Of a stretch of DNA of 64,000 nucleotides, positions 28,018 to 35,319 are shown in pieces. This stretch comes from Crocinitomicaceae bacterium (GTDB taxonomy: Bacteria > Bacteroidota > Bacteroidia > Flavobacteriales_D > Crocinitomicaceae). The notes beneath the pieces were generated by a model, which did no database searches, was not told the DNA's origin, and was given only the letters and a program-made list of their open reading frames with translations. The position numbers and the translations under genes were made by a program. Every line of letters begins with the position of its first letter. Position 1 is the stretch's first letter. The DNA is taken from contig JAGQYP010000004.1 of NCBI GenBank assembly GCA_020436025.1, positions 30,027 through 94,026 of the forward strand, written 5' to 3'.

Positions 28018-29178
28018 ATGGCTTACGGAGAAGAAGATGAACGAGAAGTTCTAAAGTCCTCTATGGATATAAATAAAGATGAACAAGAAGAATCAAATTG
28101 GAGAGAAAACCCACCAGAAGAAGAAATCGATATTAAGGATTTTTTAATTCCGAATAAGAGATTTTTTGCGACTTCTTCTCTAGTATGGATCAACACAATC
28201 ATTTTCGTATTGATGGTTGTTTCCGGAGTTCATATCATGGAACCATCAGTTGAAAGTCTGTTGAATTGGGGTGCTAATTTTAGACCCGTTACTTTGGATG
28301 GTGAAATATGGAGAATCCTCACAAGTTGCTTTTTACATATCGGAATATTACACCTTGTGATGAATATGTATGCTTTGCTTTATATAGGTGCAATACTAGA
28401 ACCCATTGTGGGTAGTTTACGATTTCTTATCATTTATATTTTAGCTGGAATAGGAGGAAGTGTGGCAAGTATTTGGTGGAATGAATTAACCGTTAGTGCA
28501 GGAGCATCAGGAGCTATTTTCGGAATGTATGGAGTATTCATGGCTTTACTTTTGTCTAATATTATTCCAAAAGCACAGAAAAATTCCTTGATGGCAAGTA
28601 TTGGCGTATTTGTGATCTACAATTTGATTAATGGAGTTAAAGGTGGAATTGATAACGCAGCACATATTGGCGGTCTACTTGCTGGGTTTATTATCGGACT
28701 TATTTTAATTCCAGCTTTAAATAAAAAGGAGGATTCAACTTTACTAAAGAAATCTCTTCTAGGATCTTCATTGCTGGTTTTAGCTTTATCCTTTTGGATG
28801 TATTCTACTATTCAAGTGGGTGACATCGCCAAATACGATGAGGCGATTAGTCAGTTTATTCGATTGGAAGAAGAAGCGTTAAGTGTTTACCGTTTGCCGG
28901 CATCAGCCACCAACGAAATGTATTTAACAGAAATAGAGAAAGTTGGTTTGCCTAAATGGAAAGAATGTCTCGAGATCTCAGCGAATATAGAGAAGATGAA
29001 CCTCCCTGATGCTTTAAAGGCAAGAAATGAGATTCTTAAAAAATATGTTTTACTTCGGATTGAAGTATATGAATTAATGTATCGGGCCATAGACGAAGAT
29101 TCAGAAGCGTATACTGATCAAATTGAAAGAAAAAATCAAGAAATGGATGTTTTGTTGAAAGAAATAGAAGCACTTTAA
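28018..29178 (+). CDS. Rhomboid family intramembrane serine protease
   Basis: A 386-residue membrane protease. After an acidic 45-residue cytoplasmic N-terminus come six or seven membrane helices. The catalytic serine is Ser164 in GASGAIFG and the catalytic histidine His216 in AAHIGGLLAGF; the conserved HIGILHLVMNMYAL segment of helix 2 and GSLRF loop are also present. After the last helix (about residue 262) an approximately 120-residue soluble helical C-terminal region follows, with no recognised domain. Rhomboids cut single-pass membrane proteins within the bilayer; the substrate here is unknown. Start ATG at 28018 follows an AT-rich 128-nt gap without a clear promoter. Confidence 0.92.
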   Translation: MAYGEEDEREVLKSSMDINKDEQEESNWRENPPEEEIDIKDFLIPNKRFFATSSLVWINTIIFVLMVVSGVHIMEPSVESLLNWGANFRPVTLDGEIWRILTSCFLHIGILHLVMNMYALLYIGAILEPIVGSLRFLIIYILAGIGGSVASIWWNELTVSAGASGAIFGMYGVFMALLLSNIIPKAQKNSLMASIGVFVIYNLINGVKGGIDNAAHIGGLLAGFIIGLILIPALNKKEDSTLLKKSLLGSSLLVLALSFWMYSTIQVGDIAKYDEAISQFIRLEEEALSVYRLPASATNEMYLTEIEKVGLPKWKECLEISANIEKMNLPDALKARNEILKKYVLLRIEVYELMYRAIDEDSEAYTDQIERKNQEMDVLLKEIEAL

Positions 29179-29218
29179 GTTTTTATTTCCATTCCGCAGC
29201 TCATTTACTATGAATGCC

Positions 29219-29226
29219 TAACTTTG
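29219..29226 (+). promoter_or_regulatory. -7 box 4 nt before the thioesterase start
   Basis: TAACTTTG matches TAnnTTTG exactly and ends 4 nt before ATG 29231. As with the box at 26239, the likely transcription start coincides with the start codon. No -33 element is obvious. Confidence 0.4.
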
Positions 29227-29230
29227 CTTC

Positions 29231-29668
29231 ATGGAAAAATTTCAAGTTTCTGTTGAGGTAAGATGGTCTGATGTAGACCAAAACCGACACGTTCGACATT
29301 CTGCCTATTATGATTATGGCGCACATGCAAGGATAAAATTTTTAGAATCCGTTGGTTTTGATGCACATACTTTGGGAAAACTAAATATTGGACCAATTCT
29401 GTTCAAGGAACAATGTAATTTTCTCAAAGAATTGAGTCCATCGGGCAGAATCACCATCAACGTTTTGAAAGGTGAAATTAGTGAGGGATCCCCAAAATGG
29501 GTTTTGTACCATGAAATTTTCAATGAAAAAGGAGAAAAAGCGGCTCATATCAAAGCAGAAGGAGCTTGGATGGACTTAAAAGAAAGAAAAGTAGCCCTTC
29601 CTCCACATGAATTATTTGAGCATTTTGATTCTTTGGAACAGGGAGAAGATTTTGTTTATCAGAAGTAA
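29231..29668 (+). CDS. Acyl-CoA thioesterase (4HBT hotdog family)
   Basis: A 145-residue single hotdog-fold protein. The 4-hydroxybenzoyl-CoA thioesterase-type active-site segment is VRWSDVDQNRHVRHSAYYDY (residues 8-27), with an Asp and Asn in the catalytic/start-of-helix positions and the long hotdog helix following (ARIKFLESVGF). It probably hydrolyses an acyl-CoA; chain length is unknown. It stands alone between the rhomboid gene and a small membrane-protein gene, each of the latter two with a promoter-like box close to its start. Confidence 0.85.
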   Translation: MEKFQVSVEVRWSDVDQNRHVRHSAYYDYGAHARIKFLESVGFDAHTLGKLNIGPILFKEQCNFLKELSPSGRITINVLKGEISEGSPKWVLYHEIFNEKGEKAAHIKAEGAWMDLKERKVALPPHELFEHFDSLEQGEDFVYQK

Positions 29669-29713
29669 TTTTTTCAACTAACTGCATGTAATTACTTCGT
29701 ACATTTAGCCCTT

Positions 29714-30328
29714 ATGAACGAAGTAATTGAGCTCTTTTCTGCCTTTGGGGCAACGGTTCTGATCATTATTGCTCAGTCTACTTACATCTACAATATTTTT
29801 AAAAGGAAAATCAGACCAAGCACTTTATCTTGGATAGGTTGGTTTTTACTCATGTTTGCCACATTAATTGCCATTATAGTGGAAAGCGGATGGGAATGGA
29901 GCATGAGTGGATTTGCAATTTCTACTTTTGGATGTGGTTTTATTGGTTTATCGGCTTTATTATTGAAACAATATACCTACAGAAGCAGGGACTGGTTTTA
30001 CTTTGTTCTGGGATTGGGTTGCGGACTCATTTATCAAATCTCAAAAGATCCTATGCTAACTACCATTGCAGGAATTTTAGCTGATTTTATTATCGGAATA
30101 CCAACCATTGTTAAAGTAATCACCCATCCCGATACCGAAAGGACTAAAGCCTGGTCTTTTGGTCTAACCTCATGGACTCTAAGTACATTGGCCGCCTTGC
30201 AACACGACCTTTTGTACATTCTTTTCCCAGCTTATCTGATGTTATTCAATGCCACCATGATTATTTTTACGAATCGTAAGAAACCAGATTCGAACAGTAA
30301 AAACACTTTGTATCGTTCGCATATTTGA
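29714..30328 (+). CDS. Small polytopic membrane protein, PQ-loop-like
   Basis: A 204-residue protein with about seven hydrophobic segments and short loops. The pattern of a first helix followed by QSTYIYNIFKRKIRPSTLSWIGWFL, and later SFGLTSWTLSTLAALQ, resembles the PQ-loop/SemiSWEET arrangement of helix-Gln-loop-helix units repeated in one chain. Family membership is a suggestion from pattern only; a PQ dipeptide itself is missing. Substrate unknown. The start ATG at 29714 follows a TACATTTA box by 6 nt. Confidence 0.6.
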   Translation: MNEVIELFSAFGATVLIIIAQSTYIYNIFKRKIRPSTLSWIGWFLLMFATLIAIIVESGWEWSMSGFAISTFGCGFIGLSALLLKQYTYRSRDWFYFVLGLGCGLIYQISKDPMLTTIAGILADFIIGIPTIVKVITHPDTERTKAWSFGLTSWTLSTLAALQHDLLYILFPAYLMLFNATMIIFTNRKKPDSNSKNTLYRSHI

Positions 30329-30359
30329 GAGAATAATGAGGCTATTTGTCTAAGCTTGT

Positions 30360-30367
30360 TATCTTTA
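30360..30367 (+). promoter_or_regulatory. -7-like box 4 nt before the alkyltransferase start
   Basis: TATCTTTA differs from TAnnTTTG only at the last base and ends 4 nt before ATG 30372, the same geometry as the boxes at 26239, 29219, 40885 and 59689. Confidence 0.3.
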
Positions 30368-30371
30368 GAAA

Positions 30372-30905
30372 ATGATAGAAGCGATTTCCATTCAATATTA
30401 TAAAAGTCCGGTTGGAGAACTAATTTTAGGTTCTTTTCAGGATCAAATTGTATTGGCGGATTGGAGATACCGAAAAAAAAGAGAGGAAATAGACGCTCGT
30501 ATTCGAAACGGACTGAAAGTAGATTTTCAGAAAAGAAAATGTCAACAAATTGAAAATTGTCGCAATCAGTTGGAAGAATATTTTTCTAGTGCGAGAAAAG
30601 AGTTTGATCTTCCCCTTCTGTTTGTAGGAACTGATTTTCAAAAAAGAGTATGGCAGGAATTGAGGAATATTCCTTTTGGAAAAACGGAAACTTATCTTTC
30701 ACTGAGCAAAAAAATGGGAGATGTTAAAGCCATTCGAGCAGTAGCATCGGCAAATGGAGCAAATGCAATTTCCATTATTGTTCCTTGTCACCGAATAATT
30801 GGAACAGATGGAAAGTTGATTGGTTATGCTGGCGGACTACCAGCTAAGAAAAAATTATTAGAATTGGAAAGTGAAGAATATCAATTAAATCTTTTTGAAT
30901 CATGA
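30372..30905 (+). CDS. ogt: Methylated-DNA--[protein]-cysteine S-methyltransferase
   Basis: A 177-residue suicide DNA-repair protein that transfers methyl groups from O6-methylguanine to its own cysteine. The N-terminal ribonuclease-H-like domain (about residues 1-80) precedes the DNA-binding domain with the helix containing RAVASANGANA and the active-site PCHRI, Cys139, followed by GYAGGLPAKKKLLELE. All signature elements are present. Family members are also called Ada C-terminal-like or MGMT. Its stop codon overlaps the start of the RidA-like gene by 4 nt (ATGA), so the two are translationally coupled. Confidence 0.93.
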   Translation: MIEAISIQYYKSPVGELILGSFQDQIVLADWRYRKKREEIDARIRNGLKVDFQKRKCQQIENCRNQLEEYFSSARKEFDLPLLFVGTDFQKRVWQELRNIPFGKTETYLSLSKKMGDVKAIRAVASANGANAISIIVPCHRIIGTDGKLIGYAGGLPAKKKLLELESEEYQLNLFES

Positions 30906-31276
30906 GAAAAACAATATCCACAGGTTCTACCTTCGAGAATGAAATCGCTTATTCCAGGGCGGTAGTCAAAGACAATTGGATTTTCGTTTCTGGGACTACA
31001 GGATTCAATTATGAGAATATGACCATTTCAGAAGACATTGTGGAGCAAACAGAACAATGCCTGAAAAACATCCGGAAAGTTCTGGAAGAAGCAGGATCTG
31101 GAATGAAAGACATTGTTCGGGTAACTTATATTTTGCCTAATGCCGAGGAATTTTCTAAATGCTGGCCAACACTTAGGAAATATTTTGAAGAGGTTAGACC
31201 TGCAGCTACCATGATTTCAGCCGGACTCGCTGATGAAAGAATGAAAATAGAAATTGAGGTGACGGCAGTTAAGTAA
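30902..31276 (+). CDS. RidA-like protein lacking the catalytic arginine
   Basis: A 124-residue RidA/YjgF/Rid superfamily protein (chorismate-mutase-like trimer). Conserved elements include VSGTTGFN near residue 30, QTEQCLKNIRKVLEEAG, DIVRVTYIL and the ending MKIEIEVTAVK. Aligned without gaps to E. coli RidA PARSCVEVARLPKDVKIEIE, the catalytic arginine falls on Ala102 (RPAAT). The Rid families that lack this arginine are not expected to have imine/enamine deaminase activity, so the role here is unknown. It is translationally coupled to ogt. Confidence 0.87.
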   Translation: MRKTISTGSTFENEIAYSRAVVKDNWIFVSGTTGFNYENMTISEDIVEQTEQCLKNIRKVLEEAGSGMKDIVRVTYILPNAEEFSKCWPTLRKYFEEVRPAATMISAGLADERMKIEIEVTAVK

Positions 31277-31537
31277 TCAGTGACCAGTAACTGGTGAACA
31301 GTTTTTGTGAATAGTTCCAATTTTCACCCCTCCCGTCGCCTAAAGGGGAGGCTAGAGAGATTTTGAAAAGTAAAAGTCCCCTTTAGGGGATTTAGGGGTA
31401 ATTTGATTGAGAAGACTTATTTTATTATTTATGTATCAAACTGAATTTCATTTTCAAACTCAACCAAACATTACCCTCCTTCATCCCTAATTATCAGTAG
31501 TCTAGCGAAAATTCAATTTCCCTCATCAAAAAATCAC
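31277..31537. other. Intergenic region with inverted-repeat remnants
   Basis: No gene is visible. Just after the RidA-like stop is the palindrome ACCAGTAACTGGT (31283-31295), followed by a short T run; it may be a weak terminator. The G/C-rich element at 31325-31406 is described separately. The rest is AT-rich and featureless up to the promoter box at 31538. Confidence 0.5.
31325..31406. repeat. Intergenic inverted repeat (CCCCTTTAGGGG type)
   Basis: CCTAAAGGGGA (31339-31349) and TCCCCTTTAGG (31377-31387) are perfect 11-bp inverted arms about 27 nt apart, with further partly matching CCCCT/AGGGG sequence outside. The type resembles short G/C-rich palindromic repeats frequent between genes in Flavobacteriia chromosomes (from memory). 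Only this copy is present in the window. Confidence 0.6.
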
Positions 31538-31545
31538 TACCTTTG
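31538..31545 (+). promoter_or_regulatory. -7 box of the cold-shock-domain gene
   Basis: TACCTTTG fits TAnnTTTG exactly. Transcription from about 31550 would leave a 130-nt untranslated leader before the ATG at 31682, far longer than for other genes here. Confidence 0.5.
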
Positions 31546-31549
31546 CACC

Positions 31550-31681
31550 AGCAAAATGGACTTTCTTGAATAGCGATATTCTTCGCGCGGTTGGATCACA
31601 ATTCCTACATCTTTCAGCCAATTTTTAGTTTTTCCACACGCACAAACCAGACTTTTAGGAGTCTTAAACTGACACATTTAT
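31550..31681 (+). promoter_or_regulatory. Long structured 5' leader of the cold-shock-domain gene
   Basis: Three features stand out: a small hairpin GAATA-GCGA-TATTC (31568-31581) with a GNRA-type loop; the stretch GCGGTTGGATCAC (31587-31599), identical to the 13 bases preceding the anti-Shine-Dalgarno end of E. coli 16S rRNA; and a hairpin AGACT/AGTCT (31650-31665) whose loop carries AGGA. Long leaders with temperature-dependent folding regulate cold-shock mRNAs in other bacteria; the same role here is an inference. Confidence 0.4.
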
Positions 31682-32125
31682 ATGGCGACATTCAACAAAA
31701 AAGAGAGAGAAAAAAAGAAGGCTAAAAAGAAGAAAGACAAGGAAATGAAGAAGATGGAACGCAAAGAAAGCTCTCCAGGAGGTGGACTTGATGCGATGAT
31801 GGCCTATGTAGATGAAAATGGGAATTTAGTTGATACGCCACCAGATCCATCAAAGAAAAAAGAAATTAAGGCTGAAGACATTGATTTGAGTCAGACTAGA
31901 ACCGTTGAAGAAGAAGACACGACTACCGAAAAACTTGGTAAAGTGGATTACTACAACAACGACAAAGGTTATGGATTCATCAAAGACGCCAATTCAGAAG
32001 AGCGTTATTTCTTCCACGTGAATGCCGTAAGTGGAGCTTTAGTGAATTCAGGTGACCGAGTAAGCTATTCTTTGGAAAAAGGTCCAAAAGGAATGGTAGC
32101 AGTTGGAGTTTCGAAGAAGCACTAA
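31682..32125 (+). CDS. Cold-shock-domain protein with Lys-rich N-terminus
   Basis: A 147-residue nucleic-acid-binding protein. Residues 1-30 are almost entirely charged, mostly Lys (KKKAKKKKDKEMKK), probably an RNA-binding helix; residues 31-84 are a flexible acidic linker; residues 86-147 form the cold-shock OB fold with RNP1 KGYGFI (95-100) and RNP2 YFFHV (109-113). It probably acts as an RNA chaperone. This Lys-rich plus CSD arrangement is larger than the classical 65-70 residue CspA. It has a promoter with a long leader and a strong terminator, so it is a single-gene unit. Confidence 0.88.
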   Translation: MATFNKKEREKKKAKKKKDKEMKKMERKESSPGGGLDAMMAYVDENGNLVDTPPDPSKKKEIKAEDIDLSQTRTVEEEDTTTEKLGKVDYYNNDKGYGFIKDANSEERYFFHVNAVSGALVNSGDRVSYSLEKGPKGMVAVGVSKKH

Positions 32126-32143
32126 TTGACACAAAGAGAATCT

Positions 32144-32174
32144 AGTGTGATTTGTCTTGGAATCACACTTTTTT
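32144..32174 (+). terminator. Terminator of the cold-shock-domain gene
   Basis: Perfect 9-bp stem AGTGTGATT (32144-32152) with AATCACACT (32161-32169), 8-nt loop, followed by six T. It overlaps the last codons of the convergent lipoprotein gene. Confidence 0.85.
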
Positions 32175-32891
32175 AATATTGAATTCCCCTTCCCATGTGA
32201 ATATTTCGACTGATTCGATCATCATTTCAATTTCGAGTGGCATTAAATCAGCAGCATACCCAATCTGAAAGAACATTTTAAAATCATAATAATTATCGGA
32301 GGCATAATCATAGTTCCAACCATTCGTGGATACTTCAATTCCATCAATAAATTTACGACTATTAGAAGTGGTTCTATCACAGATAAAAACAAACTCATTA
32401 CCTGTTTCTCGCCCCATACTTAAATTAGGAGAAATCCCGAAAGGATTGTATGAAGTTGTGGTTGAAATGAACCAATAATTGTTGACAGCCAGACTAAAGT
32501 TGTATAATAACAATGAGTAAGAAGTGGAACCCGTATCGTTTTGAAACAACTCTTGAAACCAGCTGTCTTTTAATTTGATTTTTACACCTAAACGATCTTT
32601 ATTTAATTTTGATTTATAAATTGTATCAGAGATTTCGGCTTGTATCCAACCTCCACCACAATCTGACATTGGAAGGCTTCTTTCAAAGTACAAATCCAAT
32701 CTTCCGTTTTGAAATTTGATACAACCATAAGGAGAATTTAATATTGCTGTATCTGGAACTGCATACCATCCTTTTGAATTGTCATTGAATTCATCTAAAA
32801 AGAGGCTTTCCTTTACAAATTTTTCCTTTGAGCATGAAAAAAATGCAAAACAAATCAGGAACATGAAGGAAGCTTTTTGAAAATGATTCAT
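32163..32891 (-). CDS. Predicted lipoprotein, unknown function
   Basis: A 242-residue protein with a lipoprotein signal peptide (FMFLICFAFFSC, lipidated Cys20). The mature part begins with DEFNDNSKGWYA and continues with alternating strands and a late IDGIEVSTNGWNYDYAS segment, reminiscent of a concanavalin A-like/laminin-G beta-sandwich, though I cannot assign a family. Likely exposed on the outer membrane. Only 1 nt separates it from the T9SS-tailed protein gene upstream, so both are probably made from one mRNA and may act together at the surface. Confidence 0.7.
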   Translation of the reverse strand: MNHFQKASFMFLICFAFFSCSKEKFVKESLFLDEFNDNSKGWYAVPDTAILNSPYGCIKFQNGRLDLYFERSLPMSDCGGGWIQAEISDTIYKSKLNKDRLGVKIKLKDSWFQELFQNDTGSTSYSLLLYNFSLAVNNYWFISTTTSYNPFGISPNLSMGRETGNEFVFICDRTTSNSRKFIDGIEVSTNGWNYDYASDNYYDFKMFFQIGYAADLMPLEIEMMIESVEIFTWEGEFNIKKV

Positions 32892-32892
32892 T

Positions 32893-34215
32893 TTATTCTA
32901 TGATTAATTTCTCAACGAACCTTGTATTTTGATGATTAAATATAACGAAATATACTCCAGAACTTAATTTTGAACATTCAATTTTCAGTTCCTTTTCATT
33001 TTCAATTTCACCTTTTAATCGAACTTGTCCAAAAGAGTTGAAAATTTCTATTTGTGTATGTTTTGGTGCCTTTATTTTGAATGAATTCTTTGCTGGATTT
33101 GGAAATACCACGAAAGAATTATCCCCAAAATTCTCGTCAATACTTGCAGTTGTACTATTTGTTACAAATATCATATGGGTTAAATAATTATAATAGTTGA
33201 TTCCATTTTTTTGATACAAATTCTTATAATAAAACAGATAAGGATGTGCACTTGCTCGAAGTGAAGTTGGAGTCCATGAAAAATTCATTGTTAAATTTGA
33301 TCCATTAGGAATTACATTGACTGTAGCATTATTCGAACCCAAAAATTGATCACTAAATGGTAGAATATTGATAGAATCTGCACCAGGATGAGAAATGCTA
33401 AAAGATCTTTGGATATTTGAATTAACTTCTACAGTATCTACAAGGAAACCATTTGAATTTCTCTGCCACAGCTCTAAGCCAGCATACTCCAATTTGCTTG
33501 GAATAGTATCTTCCACAAATACAGAAAAATGAATCTTAGATTCCATGTTTTCAATTCCATTTGGAAATTTTTCAACTTTGAGTAAAAAATCATAATATCC
33601 TTGAGGAGTATTAGAGGATGTTATCCAAGTAAATTCACCTGAAGAAGGATTAATACTAATACCACTTGGAATTTCAATTGCAGGATTAAAAATTGAAAAC
33701 CTGTATTCATAAGATGTTATAAAATTGTCTTCAGACAGACCTATCGGATTAAATTTTAATGTGTCACCTGGAATCACAGTTGGACAAGCAGACGACTTAT
33801 ATTGTAAAGGCTTGTCGCTATTAAAAAATGGAGATAGGTAAATAGTTTCAGCTAAATAGTAGGAATAGGGTAGAGATAAATTTAAAGAGTTACAACTATA
33901 ATTTGTGTCAAAATGAAATGTTATGAAACTACCATAATTTAAATAGTCTACATTAAATTCATAGGTATTTTTGTTAAATCCATTTTCAATTGGTTGAGTA
34001 TTGACCAAATGTGAATAAAAAGTAACACCATATCCATCATCAATAAAGATTGAATCAGGAACCGAGATTGAACTATTTGAGAAAGTGTATAAACGGAAAT
34101 CGTATTCGCCATTTTGAACAATATTGTAATCGATATATCCACCTAAATATTGAGAATAGATTGGAATCGAAGAAGATAAAATGAATAATAAAGTTAAAAT
34201 AGCAGAAAAATGCAT
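32893..34215 (-). CDS. Secreted protein with T9SS type A sorting domain
   Basis: A 440-residue exported protein. Residues 1-21 form a signal peptide (LLFILSSSIPIYS). The middle part is beta-rich; INPSSGEFTWITSSNTPQGYYDFLLKVE is typical of an Ig/cadherin-like (He_PIG-type) repeat, shown here only in outline. The last 75 residues are a T9SS type A sorting tail: FPNPAKNSFKIKAP, IEIFNSFGQV, LSSGVYFVIF and a C-terminal KLIIE. It should be exported by the SprA pore and attached at or released from the cell surface. It has no recognisable enzyme domain and may be an adhesin or structural protein. Confidence 0.82.
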   Translation of the reverse strand: MHFSAILTLLFILSSSIPIYSQYLGGYIDYNIVQNGEYDFRLYTFSNSSISVPDSIFIDDGYGVTFYSHLVNTQPIENGFNKNTYEFNVDYLNYGSFITFHFDTNYSCNSLNLSLPYSYYLAETIYLSPFFNSDKPLQYKSSACPTVIPGDTLKFNPIGLSEDNFITSYEYRFSIFNPAIEIPSGISINPSSGEFTWITSSNTPQGYYDFLLKVEKFPNGIENMESKIHFSVFVEDTIPSKLEYAGLELWQRNSNGFLVDTVEVNSNIQRSFSISHPGADSINILPFSDQFLGSNNATVNVIPNGSNLTMNFSWTPTSLRASAHPYLFYYKNLYQKNGINYYNYLTHMIFVTNSTTASIDENFGDNSFVVFPNPAKNSFKIKAPKHTQIEIFNSFGQVRLKGEIENEKELKIECSKLSSGVYFVIFNHQNTRFVEKLIIE

Positions 34216-34290
34216 AGTTGGCTAGTTATAAGCTGTTTAAGGTAGTGATTATTTAATACAAATCCAATGACGAATAAAACCTAAGTTTGT

Positions 34291-35019
34291 CTAACCTTTA
34301 TTCTTCACATAAATCAATTTAAATCGATTGTTCTGATCTCTTTGTTCGATAGTAAACTGATCAAGAGATTTAAATAAAGGGGTCAGTTTTTCAAATCCAA
34401 AATTACGTGGGTCGAAATTGGGTTGTTTTTTGAGGATCAAACCTCCAACATCACCTAAAAAGGCCCATCCATCTTCATCCGCACAAGCCGTAACCGAAGA
34501 TTGCAATAGCTTAATTACTTTCGGCGTTATCTGATCAACATTCGGCGCTTTTTGCTTTTTATTTCCTGTTTCAGGCTTCTCTTCTACTTTTAAAATTTCC
34601 AAATAGATGAACTTATCGCAAGCCACAATAAATGGATCTGGTGTTTTCTTTTCACCAAAACCATATACAACTTTACCAGATTCTCTCAAACGGTTGGCTA
34701 ACTTTGTAAAGTCGCTATCCGAAGAAACCAAAACAAAACCATCTACATTTCCTGAATACAAAATATCCATGGCATCTATAATCATGGCCGAATCTGTTGC
34801 ATTCTTTCCGGTTGTATAACTGTATTGTTGTATGGGATTGATGGCATTTTCCAATAAAATCTTCTTCCATTTCGAAAGATGCGGTTTCGTCCAATCCCCA
34901 TAGATCCTTTTGATCGTGGGAGTTCCATATTTACTGATCTCATCCATCATCTCTTTGATATATCGAGAAGGGATATTGTCGCCGTCAATAAGAACAGCAA
35001 GATTCTTGTTTGTAGTCAT
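34291..35019 (-). CDS. NYN domain protein with OST-HTH/LOTUS-like C-terminus
   Basis: A 242-residue cytoplasmic protein. Residues 5-145 form a NYN (PIN-like) nuclease domain of the LabA/DUF88 family: acidic metal-binding residues in LIDGDNIP (Asp12, Asp14), the segment GKNATDSAMIIDAMD, and SSDSDFTKLANRLRESG. Residues about 160-240 resemble the OST-HTH/LOTUS RNA-binding domain (WAFLGDVGGLILKKQPNFDPRNFGF). The pairing suggests an RNA-processing or RNA-decay enzyme; the target is unknown. The gene is single and is followed upstream by a repeat-rich intergenic stretch. Confidence 0.85.
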   Translation of the reverse strand: MTTNKNLAVLIDGDNIPSRYIKEMMDEISKYGTPTIKRIYGDWTKPHLSKWKKILLENAINPIQQYSYTTGKNATDSAMIIDAMDILYSGNVDGFVLVSSDSDFTKLANRLRESGKVVYGFGEKKTPDPFIVACDKFIYLEILKVEEKPETGNKKQKAPNVDQITPKVIKLLQSSVTACADEDGWAFLGDVGGLILKKQPNFDPRNFGFEKLTPLFKSLDQFTIEQRDQNNRFKLIYVKNKG

Positions 35020-35052
35020 TCGGATAAGTTACGAAGAATATTGGTGAATTAA

Positions 35053-35095
35053 GAACCGAGCGATAGCGAGCTCATTGACCGATAGGGAAATAATT
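35053..35095 (+). repeat. 43-bp dispersed element, copy 1
   Basis: Begins GAACCGAGCGATAGCGAGCT and ends GATAGGGAAATAATT. Two mismatches separate it from the inverted copy at 59583-59625 and about six from copy 2. Confidence 0.75.
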
Positions 35096-35104
35096 AAGAA
35101 TGAA

Positions 35105-35147
35105 GAACCGAGCGAAAGCGAGCTCATCGACTGATAAGGTGATAATT
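35105..35147 (+). repeat. 43-bp dispersed element, copy 2
   Basis: Begins GAACCGAGCGAAAGCGAGCT, directly repeated 9 nt after copy 1. Comparison with the sequence at 36542-36566, which has the same flanks but lacks 38 bp, marks the inserted part as 35105-35142. Confidence 0.75.
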
Positions 35148-35243
35148 AAAAATGAATTTTAAACTTATTCTCATTTGCAAATGATGATCTTTCTATTATT
35201 CACTTGTAGACTCGAAAAACTCTACACTCAAAAAACTCTAAAA
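35143..35243 (+). repeat. 100-bp direct repeat, left copy
   Basis: Matches 36555-36655 in the same orientation with about five mismatches (offset 1412 bp). The shared sequence includes TTAAACTTATTCTCATTTGC and ACTCGAAAAACTCTACACTC. The two copies flank the esterase gene. Confidence 0.85.
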
Positions 35244-35319
35244 TCTAATAAAACTATTCACGCATACAAATTCAATATTAAAAAATTGTTAACTTGGGGA
35301 TTCATCAATCTATTTACTC

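Larger units (their letters stand above)
35020..35319. other. Repeat-filled intergenic region
   Basis: No gene is supported here. The region holds two tandem copies of the 43-bp dispersed element (35053-35095 and 35105-35147) and the left copy of a 100-bp direct repeat (35143-35243). An open frame of 71 codons crosses these repeats and is best explained as chance. A possible -7 box TAACTTGG lies at 35290-35297, about 22 nt before the esterase start. Confidence 0.6.
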
